DNA from: CAVVSD01 sp963757125
GTDB taxonomy: Bacteria > Actinomycetota > Thermoleophilia > Solirubrobacterales > Solirubrobacteraceae
DNA length: 64,000 bases
Assembly (NCBI GenBank): GCA_963757125.1
Contig: CAVWQP010000002.1
Location: forward strand, 248,001-312,000
Direction: 5' to 3'
Shown here: one piece after another, positions 34,665 through 43,818 of the stretch
Layout: each line of letters begins with the position of its first letter
Numbering within the stretch: position 1 is the first letter of the stretch
Program-made: the position numbers and the translations under genes
The notes under the pieces: model-generated
Told to the model about the DNA's origin: nothing
The model's database searches: none
Seen by the model: only the letters and a program-made list of their open reading frames with translations

Positions 34665-35885
34665 ATGCCGTCCGTGGTCATCGTCGGAACCGGCCAGGCC
34701 GGCTTCCAGGCAGCCTCGTCGCTGCGCCAGGCCGGGTTCGAGGGCGAGGTCACGCTCGTCGGCGACGAGCCGCAGCTCCCCTACCAGCGCCCGCCGCTGT
34801 CGAAGGCGTTCCTCAAGGGGGACGGCGACGCCGGCGAGGTGCACCTGCGCCCCGAGACGTTCTTCCTGTCCAAGGCGATCAGGCTGATCTCCGACGACCG
34901 CGCCGAGCGCATCGACCGCGAGAACCGCACGCTGGAGCTCGCATCGGGACGACTCCTCGACTACGACCACCTCGTGCTGGCGACGGGGTCGCGGCCGCGG
35001 GCGCTGCCCGTGCCCGGGTCGGACCTCGACGGGATCCTGGTGCTGCGCACCGTCCGCGACGCGCAGGTGCTGCGCGAGCGACTGGCCGACGAACCCCGGC
35101 TCGTGGTCGTCGGCGGCGGCTTCATCGGCCTCGAGCTCGCGGCGTCCGCGCGCGAGCGCGGCGCGGAGGTCACCGTCGTGGAGGCGCTCGACCGCACGAT
35201 GGCCCGCGCCGTGACCCCGGCGATCTCCGCGCACTTCGCCGCGCTGCACGCCGAGCACGGCGCGACGATCCTGCACGAGTCGACCGTGGCGAAGTTCGTC
35301 GGCGACGGGGCGGTGTCCGCCGTCGAGCTCGGGGATCGCACCCAGCTGGAGGCCGACGTCGTGGTCGTCGCCGTCGGCATCACCCCGAACGTCGAGCTGG
35401 CCGAGTCGTCCGGGCTGCCGGTCCGCGACGGGATCGTGGTCGACGAGACGCTGCGCACGTCCGACCACGCGGTCTGGGCGATCGGCGACTGCGCGAACTA
35501 CCCCAGCGCCCAGGTGGGCCGGCCGGTGCGCCTCGAGTCGGTGCAGAACGCCACCGACCACGGCCGCGCGGCCGCCGCCGGGATCATGGGCGAGCCCGCG
35601 GCCTACGACGCGTTGCCCTGGTTCTGGAGCGACCAGCACTCGCGCAAGCTGCAGATCGCCGGGCTCCTGCACGGCCACGACACGACCGTGCTGCGCGGCG
35701 ATCCCGAGGGGGAGGCGTTCTCCGTCTTCTGCTTCGACGGCGACCGCCTCGTGTGCGTCGAGTCCGTCAACCGGATGCCCGACCACATGGCGGCGCGCAA
35801 GCTGCTCGCCGCCGGGCGCACGATCGACCCGGCCGCCGCGGCGGACGAGGCCTTCGACCTGAAGGCCCACGCCGCCGCGGGGTGA
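34665..35885 (+). CDS. FAD-dependent ferredoxin/rubredoxin reductase-like oxidoreductase
   Basis: The 406-residue flavoprotein resembles putidaredoxin, rhodocoxin and other ferredoxin reductases. It has the FAD motif VVIVGTGQAGFQAASSLRQ at the N-terminus, the NAD(P)H motif VVVGGGFIGLELAASARERGAEV near 147 and the second FAD motif VWAIGDCANYPS near 270. The PYQRPPLSKAFL segment is diagnostic of this group. The C-terminal domain is complete. It should pass electrons from NAD(P)H to a ferredoxin serving an oxygenase or P450. No such partner lies next to it, so it may serve a distant system. Its start fits the leaderless promoter described above. Confidence 0.9.
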   Translation: MPSVVIVGTGQAGFQAASSLRQAGFEGEVTLVGDEPQLPYQRPPLSKAFLKGDGDAGEVHLRPETFFLSKAIRLISDDRAERIDRENRTLELASGRLLDYDHLVLATGSRPRALPVPGSDLDGILVLRTVRDAQVLRERLADEPRLVVVGGGFIGLELAASARERGAEVTVVEALDRTMARAVTPAISAHFAALHAEHGATILHESTVAKFVGDGAVSAVELGDRTQLEADVVVVAVGITPNVELAESSGLPVRDGIVVDETLRTSDHAVWAIGDCANYPSAQVGRPVRLESVQNATDHGRAAAAGIMGEPAAYDALPWFWSDQHSRKLQIAGLLHGHDTTVLRGDPEGEAFSVFCFDGDRLVCVESVNRMPDHMAARKLLAAGRTIDPAAAADEAFDLKAHAAAG

Positions 35886-35900
35886 CCGGGGGGATTCGCG

Positions 35901-37355
35901 TCAGGCGGTGACCGTCGCGCCTGCGGGCTCGCGCTCGGGGCGCGGGGAGCGCAGGAGGGTGACCGCCAGCAGCAGCGCAGCGACCACGAGCAGGGCCGCG
36001 ACGCTGAAGACCAGGTGGTAGCCGCCGAGCAGCGCCTGGCCGGATGCGTCGCCCTGCGCCACGAGGTCACGCGTGCGCGACGTCGCGATGCTGCCGAACG
36101 CCGCCAGGCCGATCGCTGCCGACACCTGCATCGAGACGTTGACGATGCCCGATGCGATGCCCGCATCGGCCGGCGGGACCTCGGACATCGCGATCGTCAG
36201 GAGCGGCACGAACGTCAGCCCGCCGCCGATCCCGACCAGGACGAAGGCCAGCAGCGGCCCTGGCGCGTAGCCGGCGCTCTGGCCCGCGCGGGTGAGCACG
36301 AGCAGCGCGACGGCCATGAACCCGAGGCCCACGATGAGCGAGTTCTTCGGGCCGATGCGCGCCACGACCCTGGGCGTGACGAGCAGGCTCGTCGCCGCGA
36401 CGGTGAGGGTCATCGGCAGGAACGCCAGGCCGGTCTCGAGCGCGTCCAGTCCCAGGATGCGCTGGAGGTTGAGCGCGCCGAAGAAGAACATCGAGTAGAT
36501 CGCCGCGTACACGGCGCCGCGCACGATGCTCGAGTCGATGAGGCTGCGCAGCCGCAGGATGCGCAGCGGCATGATCGGGTTCTCCAGCCGCGACTCGAGC
36601 GCGAGGAAGGCGCCGAGCATCCCGACGACGATCCCGAAGAGGCCGAGCGTGTGCAGCGAGGTCCAGCCGTGGTCGGCCGCCGTGACGATCGTGTACGCGA
36701 GCAGCATCACCGCGCCGGTCACGAGCAGCGATCCGCCGACGTCGACGCCGCCGCGCAGACCGATCCCCCGGTCGCGGGAGACGAGCACCCAGGCCGCCAC
36801 GAAGGCGAACAGGCCGATCGGCAGGTTCACGGCGAAGATCCAGTGCCAGTCGAGCACCTGCGTGAGCGCGCCGCCGAGCAGGAGGCCGACGGACCCGCCG
36901 CTGAGCGAGACGATCATGTAGAGGCTCATCGCCTTCGCCCGCTCGACGGGCTGGCGGAACTCGCTGGCGACGATCGCGAGGACGACGGAGGAGCAGACGG
37001 CGGCGCCGACGCCCTGCAGGAGTCGCGCGCCGATGAGCATCGCGCTCGAGTCGGCGACGGCACACAGAGCAGACGCCGCGGTGAACGCCGCGACGCCGGC
37101 GAGGAAGACGGCTCGACGACCGAGGAGGTCGCCCAGGCGGCCGCCGAGGAGGAGGAAACCGCCGAAGGTGATCAGGTAGGCGTTGACGATCCAGGTGAGG
37201 TCGGCCTGGCTCATGTGCAGGTCGGCCTGGATGGCCGGGAGGGCCACGGTGACGATGGTCGCGTCGAGGACGACCATCAGCTGCGCGAGGCAGACGATGG
37301 CGAGCGCCAGCCAGCGGCGGCGATCGTCTTGAAGGTTGGTGATGATGGAGGGCAT
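35901..37355 (-). CDS. DHA2-family MFS multidrug efflux transporter
   Basis: The 484-residue transporter has about 14 membrane helices, the layout of the EmrB/QacA drug:proton antiporter group. The N-terminal VVLDATIVTVALPAIQADL is the motif D1 region of that group and GGRLGDLLGRRAVFLAG is the conserved loop motif A. It should export hydrophobic drugs or metabolites. It is divergent from a MarR gene, and a perfect inverted repeat lies over its -10 box, a typical efflux-pump arrangement. The C-terminus is a short Arg/Pro/Ala tail. Confidence 0.93.
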   Translation of the reverse strand: MPSIITNLQDDRRRWLALAIVCLAQLMVVLDATIVTVALPAIQADLHMSQADLTWIVNAYLITFGGFLLLGGRLGDLLGRRAVFLAGVAAFTAASALCAVADSSAMLIGARLLQGVGAAVCSSVVLAIVASEFRQPVERAKAMSLYMIVSLSGGSVGLLLGGALTQVLDWHWIFAVNLPIGLFAFVAAWVLVSRDRGIGLRGGVDVGGSLLVTGAVMLLAYTIVTAADHGWTSLHTLGLFGIVVGMLGAFLALESRLENPIMPLRILRLRSLIDSSIVRGAVYAAIYSMFFFGALNLQRILGLDALETGLAFLPMTLTVAATSLLVTPRVVARIGPKNSLIVGLGFMAVALLVLTRAGQSAGYAPGPLLAFVLVGIGGGLTFVPLLTIAMSEVPPADAGIASGIVNVSMQVSAAIGLAAFGSIATSRTRDLVAQGDASGQALLGGYHLVFSVAALLVVAALLLAVTLLRSPRPEREPAGATVTA

Positions 37356-37358
37356 CTA

Positions 37359-37393
37359 GATAGTCACGATAGCAGTGACTATCTTGAGTGCAA
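37359..37393 (-). promoter_or_regulatory. MFS promoter overlapped by a MarR-type operator
   Basis: Reading the minus strand, a -35 TTGCAC (complement of 37388-37393) and a -10 TATCGT (complement of 37366-37371) are 16 bases apart. A perfect inverted repeat with arms GATAGTCAC and GTGACTATC (37359-37367 and 37375-37383), 7 bases apart, spans the -10. Binding there would block the transporter gene. A second small repeat, GTAAC/GTTAC (37411-37426), lies just before the marR start. Confidence 0.7.
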
Positions 37394-37429
37394 GGAAGAT
37401 CCTGATCGTGGTAACGTCTTGGTTACGCA

Positions 37430-37837
37430 ATGAGCACCCTCCAGACCTCGAGCCCCACCGTCCTCCTCACCCGCGTCGCGTGGTCGACGTTCCGGCGCCT
37501 CAAGCCGGAGCTGCTGGGGATGAAGCTCAAGGAGTACTTCGCGTTGCGCCAGCTCTCCGACGAGGGCCACATGTCGCAGGCGTCCCTGTGCAGCGGGATG
37601 AACGTCGACGCGAACTACATGACGCTCATGCTCAACGACCTCGAGGCCGCCGGCTGGGTCGAGCGCCGCCGCGATCCGGCAGACCGTCGTCGCCACATCG
37701 TCGAGCTGACCGCCGAGGGCGCCGAGGCGATCGAGCGCGCAGAGCGCGCGATCGATCGGATGGAGGACGAGGTCCTCGGGCCGCTCAGCGCCGAGGAGCG
37801 CGAGACGCTCCGCGAGCTGATGGCCCGCACCATCTAG
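37430..37837 (+). CDS. MarR-family transcriptional regulator
   Basis: The 135-residue winged-helix protein has recognition-helix region MSQASLCSGMNVDANYMTLMLNDLEAAGWVERRRDPADRRRHIVELT, with the typical wing DPADRRRH. It should act as a dimer on the palindrome in the divergent intergenic region and repress the MFS pump, with relief by a small-molecule ligand. The ATG is 13 bases after a TAACGT and immediately follows GGTTACGCA, with no clear Shine-Dalgarno. Its 3' end overlaps the convergent M42 peptidase gene by four bases. Confidence 0.92.
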   Translation: MSTLQTSSPTVLLTRVAWSTFRRLKPELLGMKLKEYFALRQLSDEGHMSQASLCSGMNVDANYMTLMLNDLEAAGWVERRRDPADRRRHIVELTAEGAEAIERAERAIDRMEDEVLGPLSAEERETLRELMARTI

Positions 37838-38883
37838 GGCAGCGGCCGCGTCACGAGGGCGCGCAGGACGTCGATCGTCGTCTGCAGGTCGGCGGGGTCG
37901 ATCGCCTCGAACGCCGTGTGCGTGTACCGCGTCGGGACCGTCAGCAGCGCCGTCGGCGTGCCAGACTCCCAGAGCGCCAGGCCGTCGGAGCCGTAGCCGG
38001 CGAACAGCCCGTCCTGCGCGGGCAGGTCCTGCGTCCGCGCGAGCTCGAGCAGGTGCATCGTCAGCGTGCGGTCGTAGATGATCCCCGTGTCGCGATGCAC
38101 GGCGATCGGGCCGTCTCCCAGGCGGGTCGCGTGCTGGCGCTCCGAGACGCCGGGGACGTCGCCGACGAGCCCCACGTCGAGCGCGACCGCCGCGTCCCAA
38201 TGGTGGTGGCGGGCGAGCGCCTTGGCGCCGTGCAGGCCGTTCTCCTCCTGGACCGTCGCCGCGAGCCACAGCTCGCAGTGCAGCTCCTCCTCGGTGACGC
38301 CGTGCAGCAGCGCGTCCATCGCGGCGAGGCCGACGCGGTTGTCCATGCTCGGCCCGACGAGCAGCCGCCCGATCTCGCGCATCCCGCCGGCGAAGATGAC
38401 CGGCGCGCCGGGGTGCAGGCCGAGCGCGACGACCGACGCCCGGTCGCGGAGCCCGAGCTCGACCCAGAAGTCGTCGTAGCCGATGCGGTGCTCCTCGCGC
38501 TGCTCGGCGGTGAGGACGTGGCCGCTGGCGGCCGCGAGCAGGCCCTCGACCCACGCGCCGTCGCGTGCCAGCGCCTTGACCGGCTGGCCGACGTGGTGCC
38601 GGCGCTCGGGGCCGTTGCGGCGGTCGCCCTGGGCGCCGTCGAGCAGCAGGAAGCCCTCGTCGGTGATGTGGCGGACGACGTAGCCGATCTGGTCCATGTG
38701 GGCCTGGACCAGGACCCGCGGGCCGCTGCCGCCGACGCGGGCGATGACGTTGCCGACCCCGTCGCGGCGGACCTCCGCGCAGCGCGGGGTCCAGCGGTCC
38801 TGCAGGAGGTCGGCGAGCTCGGTCTCGGCGCCGGTCGGCGCGGGCACCGCGCACAGCTCGGCCAGGAGGGCGGTCAGGTCCAT
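37834..38883 (-). CDS. M42-family dinuclear metallo-aminopeptidase
   Basis: The 349-residue cytosolic enzyme matches M42 glutamyl aminopeptidases and de-blocking peptidases that form tetrahedral dodecamers. Metal and catalytic residues are visible: His in VQAHMDQIG near 62, Asp in GPSMDNRVG near 178, the Glu pair in TVQEENGLHGA near 208, Asp in AVALDVG near 231 and the last His in RYTHTAFE near 320. It trims N-terminal residues from short peptides downstream of the proteasome or other proteases. The start gives MDLTALLAEL, with TAGGGT seven bases upstream. Confidence 0.9.
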   Translation of the reverse strand: MDLTALLAELCAVPAPTGAETELADLLQDRWTPRCAEVRRDGVGNVIARVGGSGPRVLVQAHMDQIGYVVRHITDEGFLLLDGAQGDRRNGPERRHHVGQPVKALARDGAWVEGLLAAASGHVLTAEQREEHRIGYDDFWVELGLRDRASVVALGLHPGAPVIFAGGMREIGRLLVGPSMDNRVGLAAMDALLHGVTEEELHCELWLAATVQEENGLHGAKALARHHHWDAAVALDVGLVGDVPGVSERQHATRLGDGPIAVHRDTGIIYDRTLTMHLLELARTQDLPAQDGLFAGYGSDGLALWESGTPTALLTVPTRYTHTAFEAIDPADLQTTIDVLRALVTRPLP

Positions 38884-38902
38884 GTCGCGGACCCTACGGG
38901 GG

Positions 38903-40685
38903 TCAGCGCCGGGTGAACGCGACCGTCGCCGTCGGGCTCGTGCCGCTGCTGAGCGTCACGCGCCACGCGCCCTTGGGGACGCGCATGCCGAGCAGCCGCG
39001 AGGTGATCGGCAGCGACTGCAGCCCCGACACGAGCCGGAGCGTCTTCGTCGCCGTCGTGCGGTAGTGGCTGCTGCCGCTGCGCTTCGCGAGCGTGAACGT
39101 GACGCGGGCGGTGCGGGTGACGCGGAACGTCAGCGTCCGCCGGCCGCGGCGGCTGAGGATCTGCACGTCGGCCAGCGGGGAATCGGAGACCTGCGTCGTC
39201 GCCGGGATCGTCGCGGTGCCGGCGCGCGTCTCCGTCGTCGTGGCGCCGCCCGATGACGCGGGGATCACCACGCTGACGATCGCCGACGTGGGCGAGTCCT
39301 GCCCCGAGGTGTTGCGGGCCACGACGACGAAGTGGTGCGTGCCCGCGGCGAGCCCGCCGATCGTGATCGTCGGCGCCGTCGCGCTCGTGACGTAGGCGCC
39401 GGTCGTCGCGTTGTAGACGTGGTAGCTCGCGAGGTCGGCCTCGCGGGTCGACATCGTGAGCGTCGCGCTCTCGCGGCCGGCCTCCGCGGCCAGGACCACC
39501 GGCTGGGACGGGGCGTCGGTCGCAGCGCCGACGGCGCGGGCCGCGTTGACGCGCCCGCCGGTGACGCTGAGGCCGCTCAGGGCCGCGGGGTGGTCGACCG
39601 TCGCCTTGATGCGCTCGGCGAGCGCCGAGCCGCGCAGGCCGAGCTGCGCGGCGACGAGCGCGGCGGTGCCGGCGACGTACGGGCGAGGCCATCGAGGTGC
39701 CGTCCAGGTACTGGTACGTCGAGGTGGGGTACGTCGAGAGGATCGCCTGGCCGGGGGCGAAGAGGTCGACGGTGCTCGCGCCGTAGTTCGAGAACGACGC
39801 CTTCGTGTCGCTGATCGTCGATGCCCCGACGCAGAGGACGTTCGCCAGGCTCGACACGCAGGGCGTGACCGGCTGGACGTCGTTGTCCGTCCCGTTGTTG
39901 CCGGCCGCGATGACGTAGAGCGTGTTGGGGTACGTCGCCATCGCGCTGTTGATCACGGCCGACGTGCCGTAGCCGCCGAGCGAGGCGTTCACCACCGGGA
40001 TGCCGTGGCTGCCCGCGTAGGCGAAGCCGTCGGCGATGTCGGACTCGTACGCGTTGGCGCCCGAGAAGACCTTGATCGGCAGGACCGTCGCGTCGGGCGC
40101 GACGCCGGCGACCCCGATGCCGTTGTCGGCGTTCGCGCCGATGATCCCGGCGACGTGCGTGCCGTGGCCGGCCGCGTCGGTCGTGTCGGTCCCGCCGTTG
40201 ACGGCGTTGTAGCCGGTCGTGACGCGCCCGGTGAGATCGGCGTGGCTCGCCTGCACGCCCGTGTCGACGACGCCGACCGTGATGCCGGCGCCGCGCGTCT
40301 TCGTCCACGCCTGCTCGGCGTCGATGTCGGCGTCGACGCGCCCGCTCGTGCCCGGGTTGAAGAGGCCCCACAGCTGCGACCAGCGGTCGTCATTCGTGAA
40401 GGTGCTGACCGGGTCGTCGCTCTCCGCCCACGCGACGTCGGGGTCGCGGCGCAGCTGCGCGAGCGCCTCCGCGCGCGTGCCCTCGGTGACCGACACGACC
40501 TCGGTGTCCGGGAGGCGCATCGTGCGCTCGAGCTCGGTGTCCGCGTCGGCGCGGACGTCGGCGCGCTCCGCGGCGTCCAGGCCGGGGACGTGGCGGACGA
40601 TGATCCGCGCGTCGTCGGCGCGGGCGGCGGCAGGCGCCAGGGCGAGGGCGAGCGCGGCCAGGGCGAACGAGCGGGACAGGTGCAT
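38903..40685 (-). pseudogene. Secreted S8 subtilisin-like protease with fibronectin-type C-terminus, frameshift near 39680
   Basis: The N-terminus has a signal peptide (MHLSRSFALAALALALAPAAARADD) and an I9 inhibitor-type propeptide. The catalytic Asp is in VGVVDTGVQASH, the His in AGHGTHVAGI, the oxyanion Asn in AAGNNG, and the Ser in GTSMASP. Directly after SP the frame breaks at about 39680; the other frame continues with YVAGTAALVAAQLGLRG, a fibronectin-III-like module (about 400-480) and an Arg/Thr-rich beta C-terminus. One extra base accounts for it. The intact protein would be about 593 residues and act outside the cell. The lesion removes the helix behind the active site if it is real. 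Confidence 0.88.
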
Positions 40686-40691
40686 CCCGAA

Positions 40692-40725
40692 GGTGTTCGG
40701 CAGCCGAACACCGGGTGGCCCACCC
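40692..40725 (-). other. Two hairpins directly upstream of the subtilase start
   Basis: GGTGTTCG and CGAACACC (40692-40699 and 40705-40712) form an 8-base stem with a 5-base loop, ending seven bases before the start codon. GGGTGG and CCACCC (40713-40725) form a second one. In RNA they would mask the ribosome-binding region; in DNA they could be an operator for the divergent genes. Confidence 0.4.
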
Positions 40726-40802
40726 GACGCTCCGGATCCTGGCCGGGGGTATTACCTCAGAGGTCGTAGCCCTCGACGGCGCGGCGCGGGAGATTGCCTG
40801 CC

Positions 40803-41168
40803 ATGACCGATCTCACCGACACCATCGACACCTACCTGGCCGCGTGGAGCGAGCAGGACGACGCGGCGCGCGCGGAGCTCGTCGGCCGCGTGTGGGCCGA
40901 CGACGGGCGCCTCATCGACCCGCCGATGGCCGCGAGCGGGCACGCCGAGATCAGCGGCATGCACGCGGCGCTGCAGGGTCAGTTCGTGGGGCACACGTTC
41001 CGCCGCGCGAGCGCGGTCGACGCCCACCACGACTACGTGCGCTTCGCCTGGGAGCTCGTCGGGCCGGACGGCACCGTCGCGCTGAAGGGGCTCGACGTGG
41101 GCGAGGTCGGCGAGGACGGCCGGCTGCGTCGGATCACCGGCTTCTTCGGGGAGCTGGAGGCCGCGTAG
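40803..41168 (+). CDS. SnoaL-like/NTF2-fold protein
   Basis: The 121-residue cone-shaped alpha+beta protein of the NTF2/SnoaL superfamily starts with the helix DTIDTYLAAWSEQDDAARAELVGRVWADDGRLIDPP, then the curved sheet ending in ITGFFGELE. Family members include polyketide cyclases, isomerases and many binding proteins, so no reaction can be given. The ATG has a GGGAG nine bases upstream. It precedes the YjbR-like gene by ten bases and may share its transcript. Confidence 0.75.
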   Translation: MTDLTDTIDTYLAAWSEQDDAARAELVGRVWADDGRLIDPPMAASGHAEISGMHAALQGQFVGHTFRRASAVDAHHDYVRFAWELVGPDGTVALKGLDVGEVGEDGRLRRITGFFGELEAA

Positions 41169-41178
41169 GGTTCCGGGC

Positions 41179-41496
41179 ATGGACGCGGAGGGTGTGCGCC
41201 GGGTGATCCTCGCCCTGCCCGAGGTCGAGGAGTACGAGCACGGCGGCCTGCCCGCGTTCCGCGTGCGCGGGAAGCGCTTCGCGACGATGCTCGACGACGA
41301 CGGCGTGAACCTCATGCCCGGCGAGGCGGCGATCCGCATGGCCGTCGCGACGTGGCCGGAGACGTGCACCGAGCGCTGGTTCGCGAAGCGGCTGGCGGCG
41401 GTGCGCGTCGCGCTCCCGGAGGTCGATCCCGCGGTGCTCGACGAGCTCGTCTCCGAGGCGTGGGCGTCGAAGGCGCCCAAGCGCCTGCTGCCGTAG
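41179..41496 (+). CDS. MmcQ/YjbR-like protein
   Basis: The 105-residue protein has the compact CyaY-like fold of the MmcQ/YjbR family: helix GVRRVILALPEVEEYEHGGLPAFRVRGKRFATM, then ALPEVDPAVLDELVSEAWASKAPKRLL. The family is annotated as DNA-binding on structural grounds but has no settled function. It lies directly downstream of the SnoaL-like gene, and TAGGGT seven bases before the ATG could give it its own start of transcription. Confidence 0.82.
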   Translation: MDAEGVRRVILALPEVEEYEHGGLPAFRVRGKRFATMLDDDGVNLMPGEAAIRMAVATWPETCTERWFAKRLAAVRVALPEVDPAVLDELVSEAWASKAPKRLLP

Positions 41497-41606
41497 GAGG
41501 GCCCGCAGGCGCAAAGGCCGTGCGCGGACGGACAAGACGCGGCGGCGCGGCAGGCGTAGCGTCGAGGACGGATCTGTCCGTCCGCCTGCCCGAGGAGCGA
41601 GCCCGC

Positions 41607-42314
41607 ATGTACAAGGTCGTCTGGATCGCCAGGTTCACGAAGAGCAAGACCAAGGAGGAGGCCGGTAGGTACTGGGCCGAGACCCACGGTCCGATGTTCG
41701 CCAAGTGCCCCGGCGTCGAGCGCTACATCCAGAGCCACGTCACCGGTCCACTCCCGCTCGTCACGGGCGTGGCGGAGGAGGAGACCCACTTCGACGGCTA
41801 CTCGTGCGCCTGGTGGGCGGACAAGCAGGCGTTCCTGGACTGCATGGAGTCCCCGGAGTGGCAGGCGGTCGTCGACGACGGCGACAACGTCTTCGACATG
41901 CAGTGGCTCTGGAACATGAGCGCGCAGCTCGAGGAGGTCGTCCAGGTCGACGGCCCGGTCGCGCCGTACAAGGTCGTCTGGGTGATGAAGTTCCTCGAGG
42001 GCATGGACAAGGCGGCCGCCGACGAGCACTGGACCAACGTCCACGGCCCGATCTTCCACGGGCTGCCGATCGAGCGCTACGTGCAGAACCACGTCGTCGG
42101 GCCGATCGGCGCCGACGGCGACTCGGACGCCGAGATCGGCTTCGACGGCTTCTCGGAGTGCTGGTTCAACGACGAGGCGCAGTTCCTCGAGGCCGTGCAG
42201 TCCGAGGCCTGGGCGGCCGCGGTCGCCGACGTCCCGAACGTCTTCGACGGGTCGGCGCTCTGGGGCGCGGCGCTGCGCGAGAACGTGGTCGTGGCGGGCG
42301 AGCTCGTCAGCTGA
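41607..42314 (+). CDS. Tandem EthD-domain protein
   Basis: The 235-residue protein is made of two EthD (dimeric ferredoxin-like) repeats: YKVVWIARFTKSKTKEEAGRYWAETHGP at residue 2 and YKVVWVMKFLEGMDKAAADEHWTNVHGP near 118. Single EthD domains normally dimerise, so this is an internally fused dimer. Members are linked to ether and aromatic degradation, but their chemistry is poorly known. The His in (T/V)HGP is conserved in both copies. The ATG follows GAGGAGCGA, a strong ribosome-binding site. A terminator hairpin follows. Confidence 0.8.
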   Translation: MYKVVWIARFTKSKTKEEAGRYWAETHGPMFAKCPGVERYIQSHVTGPLPLVTGVAEEETHFDGYSCAWWADKQAFLDCMESPEWQAVVDDGDNVFDMQWLWNMSAQLEEVVQVDGPVAPYKVVWVMKFLEGMDKAAADEHWTNVHGPIFHGLPIERYVQNHVVGPIGADGDSDAEIGFDGFSECWFNDEAQFLEAVQSEAWAAAVADVPNVFDGSALWGAALRENVVVAGELVS

Positions 42315-42323
42315 TCCCGCGGC

Positions 42324-42355
42324 GGTGCGGGCGTGCCGGGGGGTCCGCCCGCACC
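42324..42355 (+). terminator. Terminator after the EthD gene
   Basis: Perfect 10-base arms GGTGCGGGCG and CGCCCGCACC enclose a 12-base loop and are followed by GTTGAGTTGG. It begins ten bases after the stop codon. Confidence 0.65.
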
Positions 42356-42510
42356 GTTGAGTTGGCACGCAGCCACCAGGAACTCCGTCAGGCGTCCAGA
42401 TCTGGCCGATCCGTCGGCCACAGCGAGTGCCCTGCTAATTCACAGGTTTTCGTAATCCCTACCGAATTCCAACCGAGGAGGGGGGCGAACCTGCCGACAC
42501 CGAAGCCTCG

Positions 42511-43755
42511 ATGGATCGTCACGAACGACGACCAGAGTGCAACGGGAGAGAAGCAGGGATGCTCACTCACAGGAGCAAGCGCGGGACGCGCTCACAGGCC
42601 GAGGACCTCGTCCTCGCCACCATCACACAGCACGCCGACGCGCTGCTGAGGACCGCCAGGCGCCACTCGCTGTGCGCCGACGACGCGAGCGACGCCTACC
42701 AGCGCGCCCTGGAGATCTTCCTGCGCAACGCCGCGCGGCTGGACCCCGCCCGCGCCGTGAGCTGGCTGCACACGGTCGTCAAGCACGAGGCGATGGCCGT
42801 GCGCCAGTCGCGGCAGCGGATCGTCGGCGCCGAGGAGTTCGACGGCGATGCGATCGAGGCCATCCACCAGCCGGCGCCGGACGAGCGGCTCCTGGCGTTC
42901 GAGGACGTGACGCGCGCCGCCGAGGCGCTGCAGGGCCTCAAGCCGCAGGAGCTCCGCGCGCTGTGGCTGCGCATGGAGGGGCGGACCTACAAGGAGATCG
43001 CCCAGGAGCTCGACTGGACGTACACGAAGGTGAATCGCTGCGTGACCGAGGGGCGCCGCGCGTTCCTCGCGCGCTACGCCGGCATCGAGGCGGGCGAGGA
43101 GTGCCGCCGCTACGAGTCCGCGCTCTCCGCGTTCGTCGACGGCGAGCTGCACCGTGGCGAGATCGGCGCGTTGCGCCGCCATCTGCGCGGCTGCGGTGCG
43201 TGTCGCGGGACGCTGCGCAGCCTGCGCAGCGGCAACCGCTCGCTCGGCGCGGTGCTGCCGGTCGGCCTGGCCGTCGGCGGCGCCGACGGCGGCGACTCCG
43301 CGCTCGGCTTCGTCGTCCGCGTCTACGAGACGCTCGTCGGCAACCTCCAGGAGCGCGCCGTCGCGGTCGCGGCGAAGACGCAGCTCGTCGCGGAGGCGTC
43401 AGGCGTGGCGAAGGTCGCCGCCGTCGCGGGCGCCGCCGCAGCCGTCGCGGGCGGCGGTGCGGTGACGGTCGCGGAGGGGACGCCCGAGCGCCCCGCCGCG
43501 CCGAAGCCTGCGGTCCGTGTGGTCGCTCAGCAGGTGCCGAAGGCGGCAGTGGCGAGTGCGCCGGTCGTCGTGTCGGTGCCGGCATCGTCGTCCGCGGCAA
43601 CCCGCCGTACGGAGAAGCGCGCCACCACGCGCGAGAGCAAGGGCTCGACCGTGGAGTTCACGTTCGAGCAGCAGGTCCGAACAACCCAACCGAGGCAGTC
43701 CTCCACCGCTTCTCCGCCCGCACGGGCGGGCGGTGAGTTCGACCTCGAGCCGTGA
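42511..43755 (+). CDS. ECF-type sigma factor fused to zinc-finger anti-sigma-like and transmembrane segments
   Basis: Residues about 30-190 are an ECF sigma factor: region 2 (DDASDAYQRALEIFLRNAARLD, AVSWLHTVVKHEAMAVRQSRQR) and region 4 helix-turn-helix (GRTYKEIAQELDWTYTKVNRCVTEGRRAFLARYAG). A ZAS-like zinc-binding segment follows (SAFVDGELHRGEIGALRRHLRGCGACR; H-x3-C-x2-C). A hydrophobic Ala/Val stretch near 300-315 could span the membrane, and an Ala/Pro/Val-rich, Thr/Ser-rich tail comes last. Sigma and anti-sigma are thus in one chain, a self-restrained design. The start is ATG 42511 or the internal ATG 42559 (MLTHRSKRG), which has AGCAGGG just before it. The secreted proteins downstream are the likely regulon (inference). 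Confidence 0.8.
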   Translation: MDRHERRPECNGREAGMLTHRSKRGTRSQAEDLVLATITQHADALLRTARRHSLCADDASDAYQRALEIFLRNAARLDPARAVSWLHTVVKHEAMAVRQSRQRIVGAEEFDGDAIEAIHQPAPDERLLAFEDVTRAAEALQGLKPQELRALWLRMEGRTYKEIAQELDWTYTKVNRCVTEGRRAFLARYAGIEAGEECRRYESALSAFVDGELHRGEIGALRRHLRGCGACRGTLRSLRSGNRSLGAVLPVGLAVGGADGGDSALGFVVRVYETLVGNLQERAVAVAAKTQLVAEASGVAKVAAVAGAAAAVAGGGAVTVAEGTPERPAAPKPAVRVVAQQVPKAAVASAPVVVSVPASSSAATRRTEKRATTRESKGSTVEFTFEQQVRTTQPRQSSTASPPARAGGEFDLEP

Positions 43756-43758
43756 CCA

Positions 43759-43779
43759 GGCGGGCCCGGACGGCCCGCC
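43759..43779 (+). terminator. Hairpin between the sigma gene and the secreted-protein gene
   Basis: Perfect 8-base arms GGCGGGCC and GGCCCGCC enclose a CGGAC loop, starting three bases after the sigma gene stop. It lies only 40 bases before the next start codon, so it may attenuate and not fully stop transcription. Confidence 0.55.
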
Positions 43780-43818
43780 CTCAGACACTCAGCAATCAGG
43801 ACAAGGAAGTCGTCAGCC

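Noticed and set aside
42388..42570. 60-residue minus-strand frame upstream of the ECF sigma gene
   Set aside because: It has no ribosome-binding site, lies over the probable promoter of the sigma gene and shows no recognisable features.
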